Assembly: GCF_002564045.1 (NCBI RefSeq) | Contig: NZ_PDJK01000002.1 | Location: forward strand, 930,001 to 994,000 | Direction: 5' to 3' | Length of the DNA: 64,000 bases | From: Amycolatopsis sulphurea | GTDB lineage: Bacteria > Actinomycetota > Actinomycetes > Mycobacteriales > Pseudonocardiaceae | In this document: in pieces, positions 1 to 8,606 of the stretch | Layout: each line of letters opens with the position of its first letter | How positions within the stretch are numbered: the first letter of the stretch is position 1 | Made by a program: the position numbers and the translations under genes | Notes under the pieces: generated by a model | The model's database searches: none | The model's input: the letters and a program-made list of their open reading frames with translations, nothing else | What the model was told of the DNA's origin: nothing

Positions 1-308
1 CCGAGCTGCAGCGCGTCGACCTGGTGAGCAGCTGGACCGACGGCGTCGAACGCCGGGCACGGAATTTCCGGGTCGTGCCGTACCCGACGTCGCGGGGTTC
101 GGCCGCCGCGTACTACCCCGAAACGAACGTCCTGGTACCACTCGACAGCGTCGCAGAGAAGAGCAACTGCCCCACGTCGAAGGGAGTTGTGGTACGCCTG
201 GAACCAGTGGCGGATCCGAGTGCTGGGAGGAGTGCGGAGCATGGGACGGACGACGGTACGGCGCCAGGTGCTGCGCCTGCGCGACCAGACGAGCACGCGC
301 CGGCCTGA
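1..308 (+). CDS. C-terminal end of FdhF-like molybdopterin oxidoreductase (partial)
   Basis: Only the last ~100 codons are in the window; the reading frame enters at base 3 and stops at 306-308. The segment with VVPYPTSRGSAAAYYPETN and the following LVPLDSVAEKSNCPTSK looks like the C-terminal substrate/cofactor-channel domain of FdhF/YdeP-type molybdopterin oxidoreductases, which use a bis-MGD molybdenum cofactor in the cytoplasm. This part alone does not fix the substrate. The last ~35 residues are Ala/Pro/Asp-rich and overlap the start of fdhD by 68 bp, so the two genes are probably co-transcribed. The fdhD neighbour, a sulfurtransferase needed by formate dehydrogenases, supports the call. 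Confidence 0.75.
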   Translation, partial: ELQRVDLVSSWTDGVERRARNFRVVPYPTSRGSAAAYYPETNVLVPLDSVAEKSNCPTSKGVVVRLEPVADPSAGRSAEHGTDDGTAPGAAPARPDEHAPA

Positions 309-1080
309 CACGCTCGCCGGCGAGGAGCCGATGGAGATCCGGGTCGGCGGCAAACCCCTCACGGTGACCATGCGCACGCCCGGCGCGGATTTCGATCTGG
401 CAGCCGGTTTCCTGGTCAGCGAAGGCGTGCTGCACGACGGAGCGCAGATCGCCGGGATCCGGTACTGCCTCGGCGCGACCGCGGACGGCAGCAACACCTA
501 CAACGTGGTCGACGTCGCGCTGGCCCCTGGCACGCCCCTGCCGGACGCTTCGCTGGAGCGCAACTTCTACACCACGTCGTCCTGCGGCCTGTGCGGCAAG
601 GCGAGTCTGGACGCGGTCCGCACGACCACGCGGTGGAGCCTCGAAGAGGACCACACCGTGATCGATCCGGAGGTCGTGTACGCCCTGCCGGACAAGCTGC
701 GTGCCGCGCAGCGGGTGTTCGACAGCACCGGCGGGCTGCACGCCGCGGGCCTGTTCACCGCCGACGGCGAGCTGCTGGTGCTGCGCGAGGACGTGGGCCG
801 GCACAACGCGGTGGACAAGCTGATCGGCCACGCCCTGCGCGAGAGCTGGCTGCCGCTGCGCGGGACCGTGCTGATGGTCAGCGGGCGGGCGTCGTTCGAG
901 CTGGTGCAGAAGGCCGCGATGGCCGGGATTCCGGTGCTGGCCGCCGTTTCCGCACCGTCGTCGCTGGCCGTCGACCTCGCCGCGGAAACCGGGCTGACGC
1001 TGATGGGCTTCCTGCGCGGCCGTTCGGTGAACGTCTACAGCCGCACGGACCGGCTCTTGGTGAGCGAACCGGTCGGCTAA
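241..1080 (+). CDS. fdhD: FdhD, sulfurtransferase for formate dehydrogenase
   Basis: A 279-aa protein of normal FdhD length. FdhD transfers sulfur from a cysteine desulfurase to the bis-MGD cofactor of FdhF-type enzymes, which activates them. The signature Cys-x-x-Cys is visible as C115-G-L-C118 within SSCGLCGKASLDAV. Other typical FdhD segments are EIRVGGKPLTVTMRTPGAD and VSEGV near the N-terminus, and LREDVGRHNAVDKLIG and VSGRASFELVQKAA further on. ATG 241 is preceded by a GGGAGGAG ribosome site and is preferred over upstream alternatives. The gene overlaps the end of the FdhF-like gene, as expected for an operon. A palindromic terminator-like repeat follows at 1105-1156. Confidence 0.93.
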   Translation: MGRTTVRRQVLRLRDQTSTRRPDTLAGEEPMEIRVGGKPLTVTMRTPGADFDLAAGFLVSEGVLHDGAQIAGIRYCLGATADGSNTYNVVDVALAPGTPLPDASLERNFYTTSSCGLCGKASLDAVRTTTRWSLEEDHTVIDPEVVYALPDKLRAAQRVFDSTGGLHAAGLFTADGELLVLREDVGRHNAVDKLIGHALRESWLPLRGTVLMVSGRASFELVQKAAMAGIPVLAAVSAPSSLAVDLAAETGLTLMGFLRGRSVNVYSRTDRLLVSEPVG

Positions 1081-1104
1081 TGGGCCGTCGGGCCGTCAGA
1101 AGTG

Positions 1105-1156
1105 CTGTGAAGGGGTCCTTCACAGACTCAGAGTCCGTGAAGGGACCCTTCACAGC
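1105..1156. repeat. Nested palindrome repeat (terminator-like), copy 1
   Basis: Two short palindromes of the GTGAAGGGNNCCTTCAC type are joined by an ACTCAGAGT-type centre, so the ~51 bp can fold as one long hairpin or two small ones. It lies between the convergent fdhD (+) and LysR (-) genes. The TGA of the LysR gene falls inside it. Position and structure suggest a bidirectional Rho-independent-like terminator without a U-tract. Confidence 0.85.
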
Positions 1157-2103
1157 CTGTGGTGACCGCGGGTGCCCGAACCCGTCGCCAACGTCCGCGG
1201 ACCGCCTTCCAGGTCTTGGAAATCCGTGCGGTCGGCGGCGGACAGCAGCGCGTCCACGGCCGGTGGCAGCGGATCCCGCGCGCGCACCACGAGGCCGATC
1301 TCGACCGGGGTGGACGGCGCGGTCAGCGGCACCGCGCGCACGCCCGCCGGGACGCCCAGGGCGTGCAGCCAGGCCAGCGGCACGACCCCGGCGGTGCGCC
1401 CGCTCGCGACGTGCGCGAGCACGGTGGCGAAGGAGTCCGTCTCCACCTCGGCCACCGGCGCGGTGCCCGACTCGGCGAAGCAGGCGTCCATCATCCGGCG
1501 CCCCCGCATCGTCGGGGTCAGCAAGCACAACGGCAGCGCGGCGGCTTCGGCCCAGGTCGCGGACGGGCCGAGCGAGGCGGCGCGATCGGCGCCCACGAGC
1601 AGGATGTAGCGCTCCCGGTACAGCGTGCGGACCCGGAATTCGGCCCGCATCTCCGCGTCGAGATAGGTCAGCGCGGCGTCCAGGGAGAAGTCTCGGAGCC
1701 GGTCGACAATGGTCACCGACGTGAGGTCCGAGGCGACGTCCGCGGTGAGCAGCGGATGCACCACGCCGAGGGCCTCGATCAGCCGAGGCGCGGTGACCGC
1801 GGCACTGGGCACGGTGCCGATCCGCAACCGCCCCGTCAGCCCGGTCCGCATCGCCTCGACCTCGGTCAGCAGCGCGTCCCGGTCGGCGAGGATCTGCCCG
1901 GCCCAGGCCACCACCCGGTCGCCCTCCGGGGTCAGCCCGTCGAACCGCCTGCCCCGCCGGATCAGTGGGACGGCCAGCTCGTCCTCCAGTTTGCGGATCG
2001 CCTCCGACAGCGAGGGCTGGGAGACCCCGCAGTGCTCGGCGGCCCTGGCGAAGTGCCGTTCCCGGGCCAGCGCGACCAGGTATTCCAGCTGGCGGAAGAG
2101 CAC
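1150..2103 (-). CDS. LysR-family transcriptional regulator
   Basis: A 317-aa protein with an N-terminal winged helix-turn-helix (FRQLEYLVALARERHFARAA, then a recognition helix in VSQPSLSEAIRKLE) and a C-terminal periplasmic-binding-like effector domain (RLRIGTVPSAAVTAPRLIE onward). This is the usual LysR layout and length. GTG 2103 was chosen because an AAGGAGG site sits just upstream (about 2110-2117) and the HTH begins right after it; upstream in-frame sequence does not look coding. It is convergent with fdhD, and its stop codon lies within the palindrome repeat. The target is unknown; LysR proteins often regulate divergent or nearby genes, here ppk2 or fdh. Confidence 0.9.
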   Translation of the reverse strand: MLFRQLEYLVALARERHFARAAEHCGVSQPSLSEAIRKLEDELAVPLIRRGRRFDGLTPEGDRVVAWAGQILADRDALLTEVEAMRTGLTGRLRIGTVPSAAVTAPRLIEALGVVHPLLTADVASDLTSVTIVDRLRDFSLDAALTYLDAEMRAEFRVRTLYRERYILLVGADRAASLGPSATWAEAAALPLCLLTPTMRGRRMMDACFAESGTAPVAEVETDSFATVLAHVASGRTAGVVPLAWLHALGVPAGVRAVPLTAPSTPVEIGLVVRARDPLPPAVDALLSAADRTDFQDLEGGPRTLATGSGTRGHHRL

Positions 2104-2197
2104 GACCGCCTCCTTTTCCCTCGGCCCCGCCGATCTTAGGCGGAGCCCGGACGCGCCGGTCATCTGATGTTCACGTTGTCGGCTTAGCCTCGCGCGC

Positions 2198-3088
2198 ATG
2201 TTGGAGGACGTGCGCGAATACATCGACCGGCTGGAGATCGACGGCCACACCATCGGTGCCGACCACGACGACGACCCGGTGCTGCTCGACCCGGCCGGCA
2301 AGGCGGTGGACACCTGGCGGGAGAACTACCCGTACGACGAGCGGCTCGCGCGCGACGACTACGACGAGACCAAGTACCTGCTGCAGGTGGAACTGCTGAA
2401 GCTGCAGAACTGGACCGGCGAGACCGGCGGCAGGCACGTGCTGCTGTTCGAGGGCCGGGACGCGGCGGGCAAGGGCGGCACGATCAAGCGGTTCATGGAG
2501 CACTTGAACCCGCGGTACGCGCGCACGGTCGCGCTCACCAAGCCGAGCGAGCGCGAGTCGCACCAGTGGTATTTCCAGCGTTACGTCCAGCATCTGCCGA
2601 CCGCGGGCGAGACGGTGCTGTTCGACCGGTCCTGGTACAACCGGGCGGGCGTGGAGCGGGTGATGGGCTTCTGCGCGCCGGACCAGTACGAGCGGTTCAT
2701 GCACCAGGCGCCGCTGTTCGAGCAGATGCTGGTGGACAGCGGGATCACGGTGACCAAGTTCTGGTTCTCGGTGACCAGGGCCGAGCAGCGCACCCGCTTC
2801 ATCATCCGGCAGGTCGACCCGGTGCGGCAGTGGAAACTGTCCCCGATGGACCTGCAGTCGCTGGACAAGTGGGACGACTACACCGCCGCCAAGGAGGCGA
2901 TGTTCCGCCGCACCGACACCGACTGGGCACCGTGGACCACGATCAAGAGCAACGACAAGAAACGCGCCCGGATCAACGCCATGCGGTACTTCCTGTCCCG
3001 GTTCGACTACCCGGGCAAAGATCACGAGGTGGTCGGCGAACCGGATCCGCTGATCGTCAAGCGCGGTATCGACGCGGTCGGCGACTGA
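2198..3088 (+). CDS. ppk2: Polyphosphate kinase 2 family protein
   Basis: A 296-aa cytoplasmic PPK2. The family uses inorganic polyphosphate to phosphorylate NDPs or NMPs. Walker A is visible as E85-GRDAAGKGG-T, and the lid and Walker B regions as SERESHQWYFQRY and VLFDRSWYNRAGVE. The RFIIRQVDPVRQWKLS and KWDDYTAAKEAMF segments are typical of single-domain class I PPK2 enzymes. Length matches the family. ATG 2198 lies 94 bp from the divergent LysR start. Class I assignment, preferring NDP to NTP, is inferred from sequence style only. Confidence 0.93.
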   Translation: MLEDVREYIDRLEIDGHTIGADHDDDPVLLDPAGKAVDTWRENYPYDERLARDDYDETKYLLQVELLKLQNWTGETGGRHVLLFEGRDAAGKGGTIKRFMEHLNPRYARTVALTKPSERESHQWYFQRYVQHLPTAGETVLFDRSWYNRAGVERVMGFCAPDQYERFMHQAPLFEQMLVDSGITVTKFWFSVTRAEQRTRFIIRQVDPVRQWKLSPMDLQSLDKWDDYTAAKEAMFRRTDTDWAPWTTIKSNDKKRARINAMRYFLSRFDYPGKDHEVVGEPDPLIVKRGIDAVGD

Positions 3089-3105
3089 GCGGATCTCGGC
3101 GCGGC

Positions 3106-3897
3106 TCAGCCCGGCTCGTGATAGTCCCGCGGAGGCGAGCCGAGCAACCGGGTGAACCTGGTGCTGAACGCGGCCGGGCTCCCGTATCCCAGCCGTGCCG
3201 CGACGGTGGCGACCGGGTACCCCGCGGCCAGCAGCGGCAGGGCGTGCAGCACGCAGGCGCGTTCCCGCCAGCGGGCGAAGCTCAGGCCGGTCTCCGCGCG
3301 GAACAGGCGATGCAGCGTTCGTTCGCTCAAGTGCAGCTCGCGCGCCCAGCGAGAAGGCGGGTCGTGCACGTCCGGACTGTCCGAAAAGGACTTGCATAGG
3401 GCACGCAGCCGCTCATCGGAGGGCCACGGCAGTTCGAGCGGCAACGGGACACATCGGGAGATCTCGTGCAGCAGCAAGGAAATCAGCGCGGCATCCCGGC
3501 CGCGGCGCGGGTATTCCACCGGCATCCCGACGGCTTCCCGCACCAACTCCCGTAGCAGCGGGGAGACGTCCACCGCGCGGCAACGCCGGGGGAACCACGG
3601 TACGGCCGAGGGTTCCAGGTACAGGCTGCGCGTGGTCACGTTCGTCAGCACGACGCCGTGGTCGGTCTCCGGCGGGATCAGCACCGCGCGCCGGGTGGGG
3701 ACGGTCCACGTGCCGTCGGCCGTTTCGACCAGCATGGAACCGGTGGCGCCGTAGAGGAACTGGGCACGGCGGTGCCGGTGCCGCGGCAGCACCTGGTTCG
3801 GCGGGTAGTCGGTGCTGATCGCCAGCACGGCGCGCGGGACGCCGTCCACGTCGCCGAGCGGAACGTTGCGCATGAACCGAGTGTCCGTTCCGCGCAT
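3106..3897 (-). CDS. AraC-family transcriptional regulator with N-terminal cupin
   Basis: A 263-aa protein with an N-terminal cupin sensing domain (histidines in LPRHRHRRAQFLYG, then LIPPETDHGVVL) and a C-terminal double helix-turn-helix (LHLSERTLHRLFRAETGLSF and VATVAARLGYGSPAAFSTRF, ending LLGSPPRDY). This layout is typical of the AraC/YdeC type that often controls a divergent transporter. It is divergent from the TauE/SafE gene, with only 47 bp between starts, so it may regulate that gene. A second in-frame ATG at codon 9 is a possible start. Confidence 0.9.
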   Translation of the reverse strand: MRGTDTRFMRNVPLGDVDGVPRAVLAISTDYPPNQVLPRHRHRRAQFLYGATGSMLVETADGTWTVPTRRAVLIPPETDHGVVLTNVTTRSLYLEPSAVPWFPRRCRAVDVSPLLRELVREAVGMPVEYPRRGRDAALISLLLHEISRCVPLPLELPWPSDERLRALCKSFSDSPDVHDPPSRWARELHLSERTLHRLFRAETGLSFARWRERACVLHALPLLAAGYPVATVAARLGYGSPAAFSTRFTRLLGSPPRDYHEPG

Positions 3898-3944
3898 GAA
3901 TCTGGCAAACCTTCGAATGCACGCCGCACCTCGAACGGCCTAAC

Positions 3945-4715
3945 GTGAGACCGGTGCCGGTTCTTGTGCTGTTCCTTTTCGGTGGCCTCAGCGGGGTGAC
4001 GACGGTGCTGTTCGGGTTCGGCGGCGGGTTCGTCACCGTTCCGGTGGTCGCCGCGGTGACCCGCAGCGGCGACGCGATGCATATCGCGGTCGCCACGTCC
4101 ACCGCGGTGATGGTGGTCAACTCGGCGATCGCGACTGTCGTGCAGGCCCACGCCGGACGGCTGCGGCGGGAGTACCTGTGGCCGCTGGCGGCGTTCATCG
4201 CGGTGGGCGCCGTGGCGGGTTCGGTGGCGGCCGCCGAGACCGGCGACGGGACGTTGCGCGTCCTGTTCGTCGCCTATCTCGGTGTGACCATTGTGGACAG
4301 TATGCTGCGCGGTGGTTTCCTTCGGCCCCAAGGAGATCTACGACCACTCGGCCCGCTCACGACGACGGTGGGCGGAGTGGGTATCGGCGCCGTGGCGAGC
4401 TTCCTCGGCGTCGGCGGCAGTGTGCTGACCGTACCGCTGTTACGCCGGAAGGGGCTCGCGATGGCGGAGGCCACCGCGATGGCCAACCCGCTCAGCCTGC
4501 CGGTCGCGGTGATCGGCACGGCGGTGTACGCGAGCGCGGGCAGCGGACCCGTGGGCTACCTCGATCCGCTCGCCGGAGCCGCCCTGCTCGCCGGCTCCCT
4601 GCCGACGATCGCGCTCGTCCGCCAGGTCGCGGACCGGCTGCCGGACCAGGTGCACGCGATCGCCTACGTACTACTGCTGGCGGTCGCGCTGCTCGCAGTC
4701 GCTATCGGCAGCTGA
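3945..4715 (+). CDS. TauE/SafE-family membrane permease
   Basis: A 256-aa integral membrane protein with about eight predicted membrane segments in two homologous halves. The family motifs FGGGFVTVPVV (first half) and FLGVGGSVLTVPLL (second half) are visible. TauE/SafE proteins export or take up small anions such as sulfite, sulfoacetate or other organosulfur compounds; the substrate here is not evident. The chosen GTG is the first possible start; another GTG nine bases later is equally possible, since no clear ribosome site exists. It is divergent from an AraC regulator, which may control it. Confidence 0.88.
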   Translation: MRPVPVLVLFLFGGLSGVTTVLFGFGGGFVTVPVVAAVTRSGDAMHIAVATSTAVMVVNSAIATVVQAHAGRLRREYLWPLAAFIAVGAVAGSVAAAETGDGTLRVLFVAYLGVTIVDSMLRGGFLRPQGDLRPLGPLTTTVGGVGIGAVASFLGVGGSVLTVPLLRRKGLAMAEATAMANPLSLPVAVIGTAVYASAGSGPVGYLDPLAGAALLAGSLPTIALVRQVADRLPDQVHAIAYVLLLAVALLAVAIGS

Positions 4716-4801
4716 ACACGAACCGCAGCGATCGCGCGGACGGATCACCCACGTGCCGCATCTCGCAACCCTCGGCCGTATCCGTCACGAACCGCGCCAG
4801 T

Positions 4802-5170
4802 TCAGCGCGGCAGCACCGACCGCACGGTCGTCTCGTCGCGGGCGACCACCGCGGTGCCGTCGTCCGCGGTGATGATCGGGCGCTGGATCAGTTCCGGATG
4901 CGCGACGAGCGCGGCGAGCCAGCGCGGCCGCTCATCAGGCGTGCGCGGCCAGGATTTCAGCCCGAGTTCACCGGCTGTTTTCTCGCCGGTGCGCGTGATG
5001 TCCCACGGTTCGAGGCCGAGCCGTTCGAGCACCGCGGTGAGTTCCGCCTCGGCCGGCGGATCCTCCAGGTACCGGCGCACGGTGTAGTCCGCGCCCGCCT
5101 CGCCGAGCAGGGACACGGCCGAACGGCATTTCGAGCACCGCGGGTTCACCCAGATTTCCACGGGCTCCAC
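4802..5170 (-). CDS. ArsC/Spx-type thioredoxin-fold reductase
   Basis: A 122-aa ArsC-family protein. The catalytic region NPRCSKCRSAVSLL places cysteines at 12 and 15, and a conserved Pro-containing segment (IQRPIITADDG) with downstream Arg residues completes the ArsC fold. ArsC-type proteins reduce arsenate using a glutaredoxin-like or mycothiol partner, or act as Spx-like regulators. The extra Cys15 and lack of any arsenite exporter nearby make a true arsenate reductase role uncertain. It stands alone between convergent and divergent neighbours. Confidence 0.85.
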   Translation of the reverse strand: MEPVEIWVNPRCSKCRSAVSLLGEAGADYTVRRYLEDPPAEAELTAVLERLGLEPWDITRTGEKTAGELGLKSWPRTPDERPRWLAALVAHPELIQRPIITADDGTAVVARDETTVRSVLPR

Positions 5171-5271
5171 CCTACCCGGGTACCGCCACCGATCCGTCCA
5201 CTGAGGACCGGAGCGGGCACTGCGTCCCGGATCACTGCCGAAAAGGGCGCCGACCGGCGTACCGTTTGTCC

Positions 5272-5805
5272 ATGAGCATGCCGCTGACCACCGACCGCCT
5301 CGTGATCCGGGAGTGGTCGGAAGACGACGCCGAAGCCGCTTACCCGATCTACGGCTCGTCCGAAGTCACCCACTGGCTGACCCCGGTGATGGACCAGGTC
5401 GCCGACGTCGCCGCCATGCGCTCGGTGCTGCAGGCCTGGCAGGAAGCACAGCCGAACCTCATCCCGCCGCGCGGGCGATGGGCCGTGGAACAACGGTCCG
5501 ACGGCCAGGTCGTCGGCGGGCTGGGCATCCGGCTGCTGCCGCCGTACCAGGAAGACCTGGAGCTGAGCTGGCAGCTGCACCCGGACGTCTGGGGCCACGG
5601 CTACGCCACCGAAGCCGCCGGCGCGCTGATCGCCTGGGCCTTCGACCAGGACGACACCGACGAGCTTTTCGCCGTCGCCCGCCCGGCCAACACCCGCGCG
5701 AACGCCACCGCGAAACGGCTCGGCATGCAATGGGTCGGCGAAACCACCAAGTACTACGACCTTCGCCTGCAGGTCTACCGCATCCGGCACAGCGACCTGG
5801 TCTGA
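5272..5805 (+). CDS. GNAT-family N-acetyltransferase (RimJ/RimL type)
   Basis: A 177-aa single-domain GNAT resembling RimJ/RimL enzymes. The opening MPLTTDRLVIREWSEDDAEA and the acetyl-CoA pyrophosphate loop region HPDVWGHGYATEAAGALIAWAF are characteristic, followed by NTRANATAKRLGM, typical of the C-terminal half. The acceptor (ribosomal protein N-terminus, antibiotic or other amine) cannot be told. ATG 5272 is preferred to the TTG two codons earlier. A palindrome repeat follows the stop codon and separates it from the ligD-like gene. Confidence 0.88.
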   Translation: MSMPLTTDRLVIREWSEDDAEAAYPIYGSSEVTHWLTPVMDQVADVAAMRSVLQAWQEAQPNLIPPRGRWAVEQRSDGQVVGGLGIRLLPPYQEDLELSWQLHPDVWGHGYATEAAGALIAWAFDQDDTDELFAVARPANTRANATAKRLGMQWVGETTKYYDLRLQVYRIRHSDLV

Positions 5806-5843
5806 CGGCCCGCCCGCCCACCCGGTTCGCGGCACCCTCAGGG

Positions 5844-5895
5844 CTGTGAAGGGGCCCTTCACGGACTCTGAGTCCGTGAAGGGACCCTTCACAGC
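5844..5895. repeat. Nested palindrome repeat, copy 2
   Basis: A near-perfect ~51-bp dyad made of two GTGAAGGG-type palindromes around ACTCTGAGT. It lies between two same-direction genes (GNAT and ligD-like), where it could end the first transcript. It is not flanked by the terminal inverted repeats of the larger mobile element. Confidence 0.85.
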
Positions 5896-5968
5896 CTTGG
5901 CCGGGCCGGCTGGGCGAAGGGGCTTTGGGCAGGTCAGGGCGTGCTGGAGGTCGCCTAGACTGCGAGGC

Positions 5969-7546
5969 ATGGACCCGGCGGCGGAACGGCTCGCGAAGTA
6001 CCGCGCCATGCGCGACTTCACGAGGACCGACGAGCCCTCCGGCGCCGCCGTCACCGGGCCCGGCAACCGGTTCGTGGTGCAACGGCACCGTGCCCGGCGC
6101 AGGCACTACGACCTCCGTCTCGAACTCGGCGGCGTGCTGGTCAGCTGGGCCGTGCCGAAGGGGCCGACGCTCGACCCGAAGGCCCGGCGGATGGCTGTGC
6201 AGGTGGAGGACCATCCGCTCGAATACGCCGAGTTCGAAGGCGTGATCCCCCGAGGCGAGTACGGCGGCGGCGACGTGATCGTCTGGGACCACGGCACCTG
6301 GGCGGCCGTGGACACCGAGGACCCGGAACAGGCGCTGGCGGACGGAAATCTGCACTTCGACCTGTTCGGCGAGAAGCTCGCCGGCCGGTTCGTGCTGATC
6401 CACCCGAGCCGGGACGGCGACGGCAGGCAATGGTTCCTTCTGCACAAGCAGGACGAGCACGCGACAGCGGGCTGGGACGCCGAGGACCACCCGAAGTCGG
6501 TGAAAAGCGGCCTCACCAACGACGAGATCGCCGCCGCCCCGCCCGCGCTGTGGCGCAGCGACCTGCCGGCCGCCGAAGCCGAAGTGCCGCTGAAGTTCGC
6601 GCCTGCTCCCGAAGAAGAGCTGACCGCGCTGCACGAGCTGGGCACGAAGGGCAGCTGGACCGTCGCCGGGCGGACGCTGAAGCTGACCAACCTGGACAAG
6701 GTGCTGATCCCGGGCCGGGACGGCGAAAAGCCGATCACCAAACGCGATCTCATCGAGTACTACACCCGGATCGCTCCGGTCATGCTGCCCTACCTGGCCG
6801 GCCGGCCGCTGAACACGAACCGGTTTCCCAGCGGGATCGGCAAACCCGGCTTCTGGCACAAGGAGGTCCCCGGCCACGCGCCGGACTGGCTGCACCGCTG
6901 GCACCACGAAGCCGCCGAACCGGACGAGGTCCAGCAGTACCTTGTCCCCTCCGGGGTCGCGGATCTGGCCTGGCTGGCCAATTTCGGCGCGCTGGAGCTG
7001 CACGCGTGGACTTCGCGCACCGCCGATGTCGAGCGTCCGACCTGGGTCCTGTTCGACATCGACCCGGGGACCGAGACCTCCTTCGACGACGTGCTCACGC
7101 TCGCCCGCCTGCACCGCACGGCGCTGGCGCACCTCGGGCTGACCGGGTTGCCGAAGACCACCGGCCAGCGCGGCATCCAGATCTGGGTGCCGATCGAACC
7201 GCGCTACAGCTACGCCGAAACCCGCGGCTGGGCCGAGACCGTGTCGAAGGCGATCGGCCGCACCGTCCCGGATCTGGTCAGCTGGGCCTGGCACAAGGAC
7301 CGCCGCGACGGCCGGGCCCGGCTCGACTACACGCAGAACGTGCGGAACAAGACCCTCGTCGCGCCCTACAGCGTCCGTCCGCGGCCGGGTGCCCCGGTGT
7401 CGGTGCCTCTGGACTGGGACGAACTCGACGATCCGGAGCTGACGCCGGACCGGTGGACGGTGCGAACCGTGCCGGAGCGGGTCACCCGCGCCGGTGATCC
7501 GTTCGCCGCGCTGCTGAACCTGGCGCAACGGCTTCCGCGGCTGTAG
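5969..7546 (+). CDS. LigD-like DNA repair protein: 3'-phosphoesterase plus polymerase, no ligase
   Basis: A 525-aa protein. The N-terminal ~170 residues match the LigD 3'-phosphoesterase domain (RRRHYDLRLELGG, then AVPKGPTLDP and HPLEYAEFEGVIPRGEYGGG). From about residue 230 there is a LigD-type archaeo-eukaryotic primase/polymerase domain (LTNLDKVLIP, then RPLNTNRFPSGI, LFDIDPGTET with its metal-binding Asp pair, and a terminal TQNVRNKTLVAPYSVRPRPGAPV). The central ATP-dependent ligase domain of three-domain LigD is absent, so a separate ligase must act with it. The role is end processing and gap filling in Ku-dependent non-homologous end joining; no ku gene is in the window. ATG 5969 precedes the recognisable domain; upstream in-frame codons lie in the palindrome repeat. 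Confidence 0.92.
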   Translation: MDPAAERLAKYRAMRDFTRTDEPSGAAVTGPGNRFVVQRHRARRRHYDLRLELGGVLVSWAVPKGPTLDPKARRMAVQVEDHPLEYAEFEGVIPRGEYGGGDVIVWDHGTWAAVDTEDPEQALADGNLHFDLFGEKLAGRFVLIHPSRDGDGRQWFLLHKQDEHATAGWDAEDHPKSVKSGLTNDEIAAAPPALWRSDLPAAEAEVPLKFAPAPEEELTALHELGTKGSWTVAGRTLKLTNLDKVLIPGRDGEKPITKRDLIEYYTRIAPVMLPYLAGRPLNTNRFPSGIGKPGFWHKEVPGHAPDWLHRWHHEAAEPDEVQQYLVPSGVADLAWLANFGALELHAWTSRTADVERPTWVLFDIDPGTETSFDDVLTLARLHRTALAHLGLTGLPKTTGQRGIQIWVPIEPRYSYAETRGWAETVSKAIGRTVPDLVSWAWHKDRRDGRARLDYTQNVRNKTLVAPYSVRPRPGAPVSVPLDWDELDDPELTPDRWTVRTVPERVTRAGDPFAALLNLAQRLPRL

Positions 7547-7552
7547 GAGCTG

Positions 7553-7604
7553 GCTGTGAAGGGGCCCTTCACAGACTCTGAGTCCGTGAAGGGCCCCTTC
7601 ACAG
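7553..7604. repeat. Nested palindrome repeat, copy 3
   Basis: The same ~51-bp double palindrome, here directly after the ligD-like stop codon and before the 3' end of a convergent minus-strand gene at 7620. It is positioned as a shared bidirectional terminator. Confidence 0.85.
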
Positions 7605-7619
7605 CTTTTGCCCGGGTGG

Positions 7620-8606
7620 TCAGTCCCCGCCGACGTCGAGTTCTTCGATGCCGTGCTCGATCCGGGCGCGCCAGGCCCACTTCGGCTCGGTCCAGTCGGT
7701 GTCCCCGGCGGGCGGCTCGCCCAGCGGTAACGCCTGATCGGTCACGCCGTGCGTGACGCGGTAGGCCAGCGCCGAAGTCGCGGCGCGGATCCAGCGGTCC
7801 CCGGCCGTGCCGCTGGGCGGGGCGACACCGAACGCGTGCGTGAACCACACCGGCAGCAGCGCGCTCGAACCGATGGCGCTGGTGATCCGCTCGCGCAGCC
7901 GGGAATGCAGCTCCTCCCAGTCACGTTCGGACTTTTCGATCTGCGGCAGGACCCGGGTCCGGGTGACCTCGTCCGCGGACAACACCTGGTGCGCCGCTTC
8001 GGCATCCTGCACCGCGGCGGGCAGCTGCCGGTCCAGCACGGCACGCCGTCGAATGACCACTTCGGACAGTCGCTCGGCGGCTTCGGTCCGGTCGCGTTCG
8101 GTCGCCGCGACCACCCCGAGCGCCGCGATCAAAGCTTCGTCACAGCGTGCCAGCGCTTCCTGGGCCTGCGGCAGCCGTGCCAGGTCCTCCTCGTACGGCT
8201 TTCGCTGGCTCGGCGTGAGCAGTTGCGCGGTGAGTGCGTGCCGCCGCTCCGCTTCCACGGCCAGCTTTCGCAACTCCGGCCCCACGTCGTCGAGATCGAC
8301 CACGGGCACCTTTTCCGACACCCGCACGGCGCGCTCCAGTACCAGCAGCCGCTGCCGGAGCCGTTCGAGCTGCCGGGAGGTGTGGTCGAGCCGCGACTCG
8401 TGCCGGGCGTGCGTATCGGAGAAGGTCTCGACGGTTTCGCGCAGCTCGGTGAGGTCGCGGGCGGTGCGGGATTCGAGATCCTCGACCGTTTCCTGCATCC
8501 CGCCCACGGTGTCGGACAGCGCGAGCAGCTCCGGGTCGTATTCGGCTTCCGGATCGCCCTCGGCCGGGTAGTAGTCCGTCTCGGGGTAGTACTCGGAATG
8601 CTTCAC
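7620..8606 (-). CDS. Uncharacterised coiled-coil protein
   Basis: A 328-aa protein I do not recognise. It opens with a Tyr/Glu/Asp/Pro-rich acidic segment (EYYPETDYYPAEGDPEAEYD) and continues as a long, mostly helical region rich in Leu, Arg and Glu (roughly residues 30-230), consistent with coiled coils. The C-terminal third is more globular with several Trp residues. There is no signal peptide or membrane segment. GTG 8606 has an excellent AGGAGGT site and its GTGA overlaps the TGA of the upstream membrane-protein gene by four bases, so the two are translationally coupled and probably act together. A membrane-tethered coiled-coil complex is a guess. Confidence 0.8.
   Translation of the reverse strand: MKHSEYYPETDYYPAEGDPEAEYDPELLALSDTVGGMQETVEDLESRTARDLTELRETVETFSDTHARHESRLDHTSRQLERLRQRLLVLERAVRVSEKVPVVDLDDVGPELRKLAVEAERRHALTAQLLTPSQRKPYEEDLARLPQAQEALARCDEALIAALGVVAATERDRTEAAERLSEVVIRRRAVLDRQLPAAVQDAEAAHQVLSADEVTRTRVLPQIEKSERDWEELHSRLRERITSAIGSSALLPVWFTHAFGVAPPSGTAGDRWIRAATSALAYRVTHGVTDQALPLGEPPAGDTDWTEPKWAWRARIEHGIEELDVGGD

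Noticed and set aside
1105..1156. Open frames in palindromes reading VKGPFTDSESVKGPFTA on both strands
   Set aside because: The same peptide arises on either strand because the DNA is palindromic; no ribosome sites or conserved context support translation.
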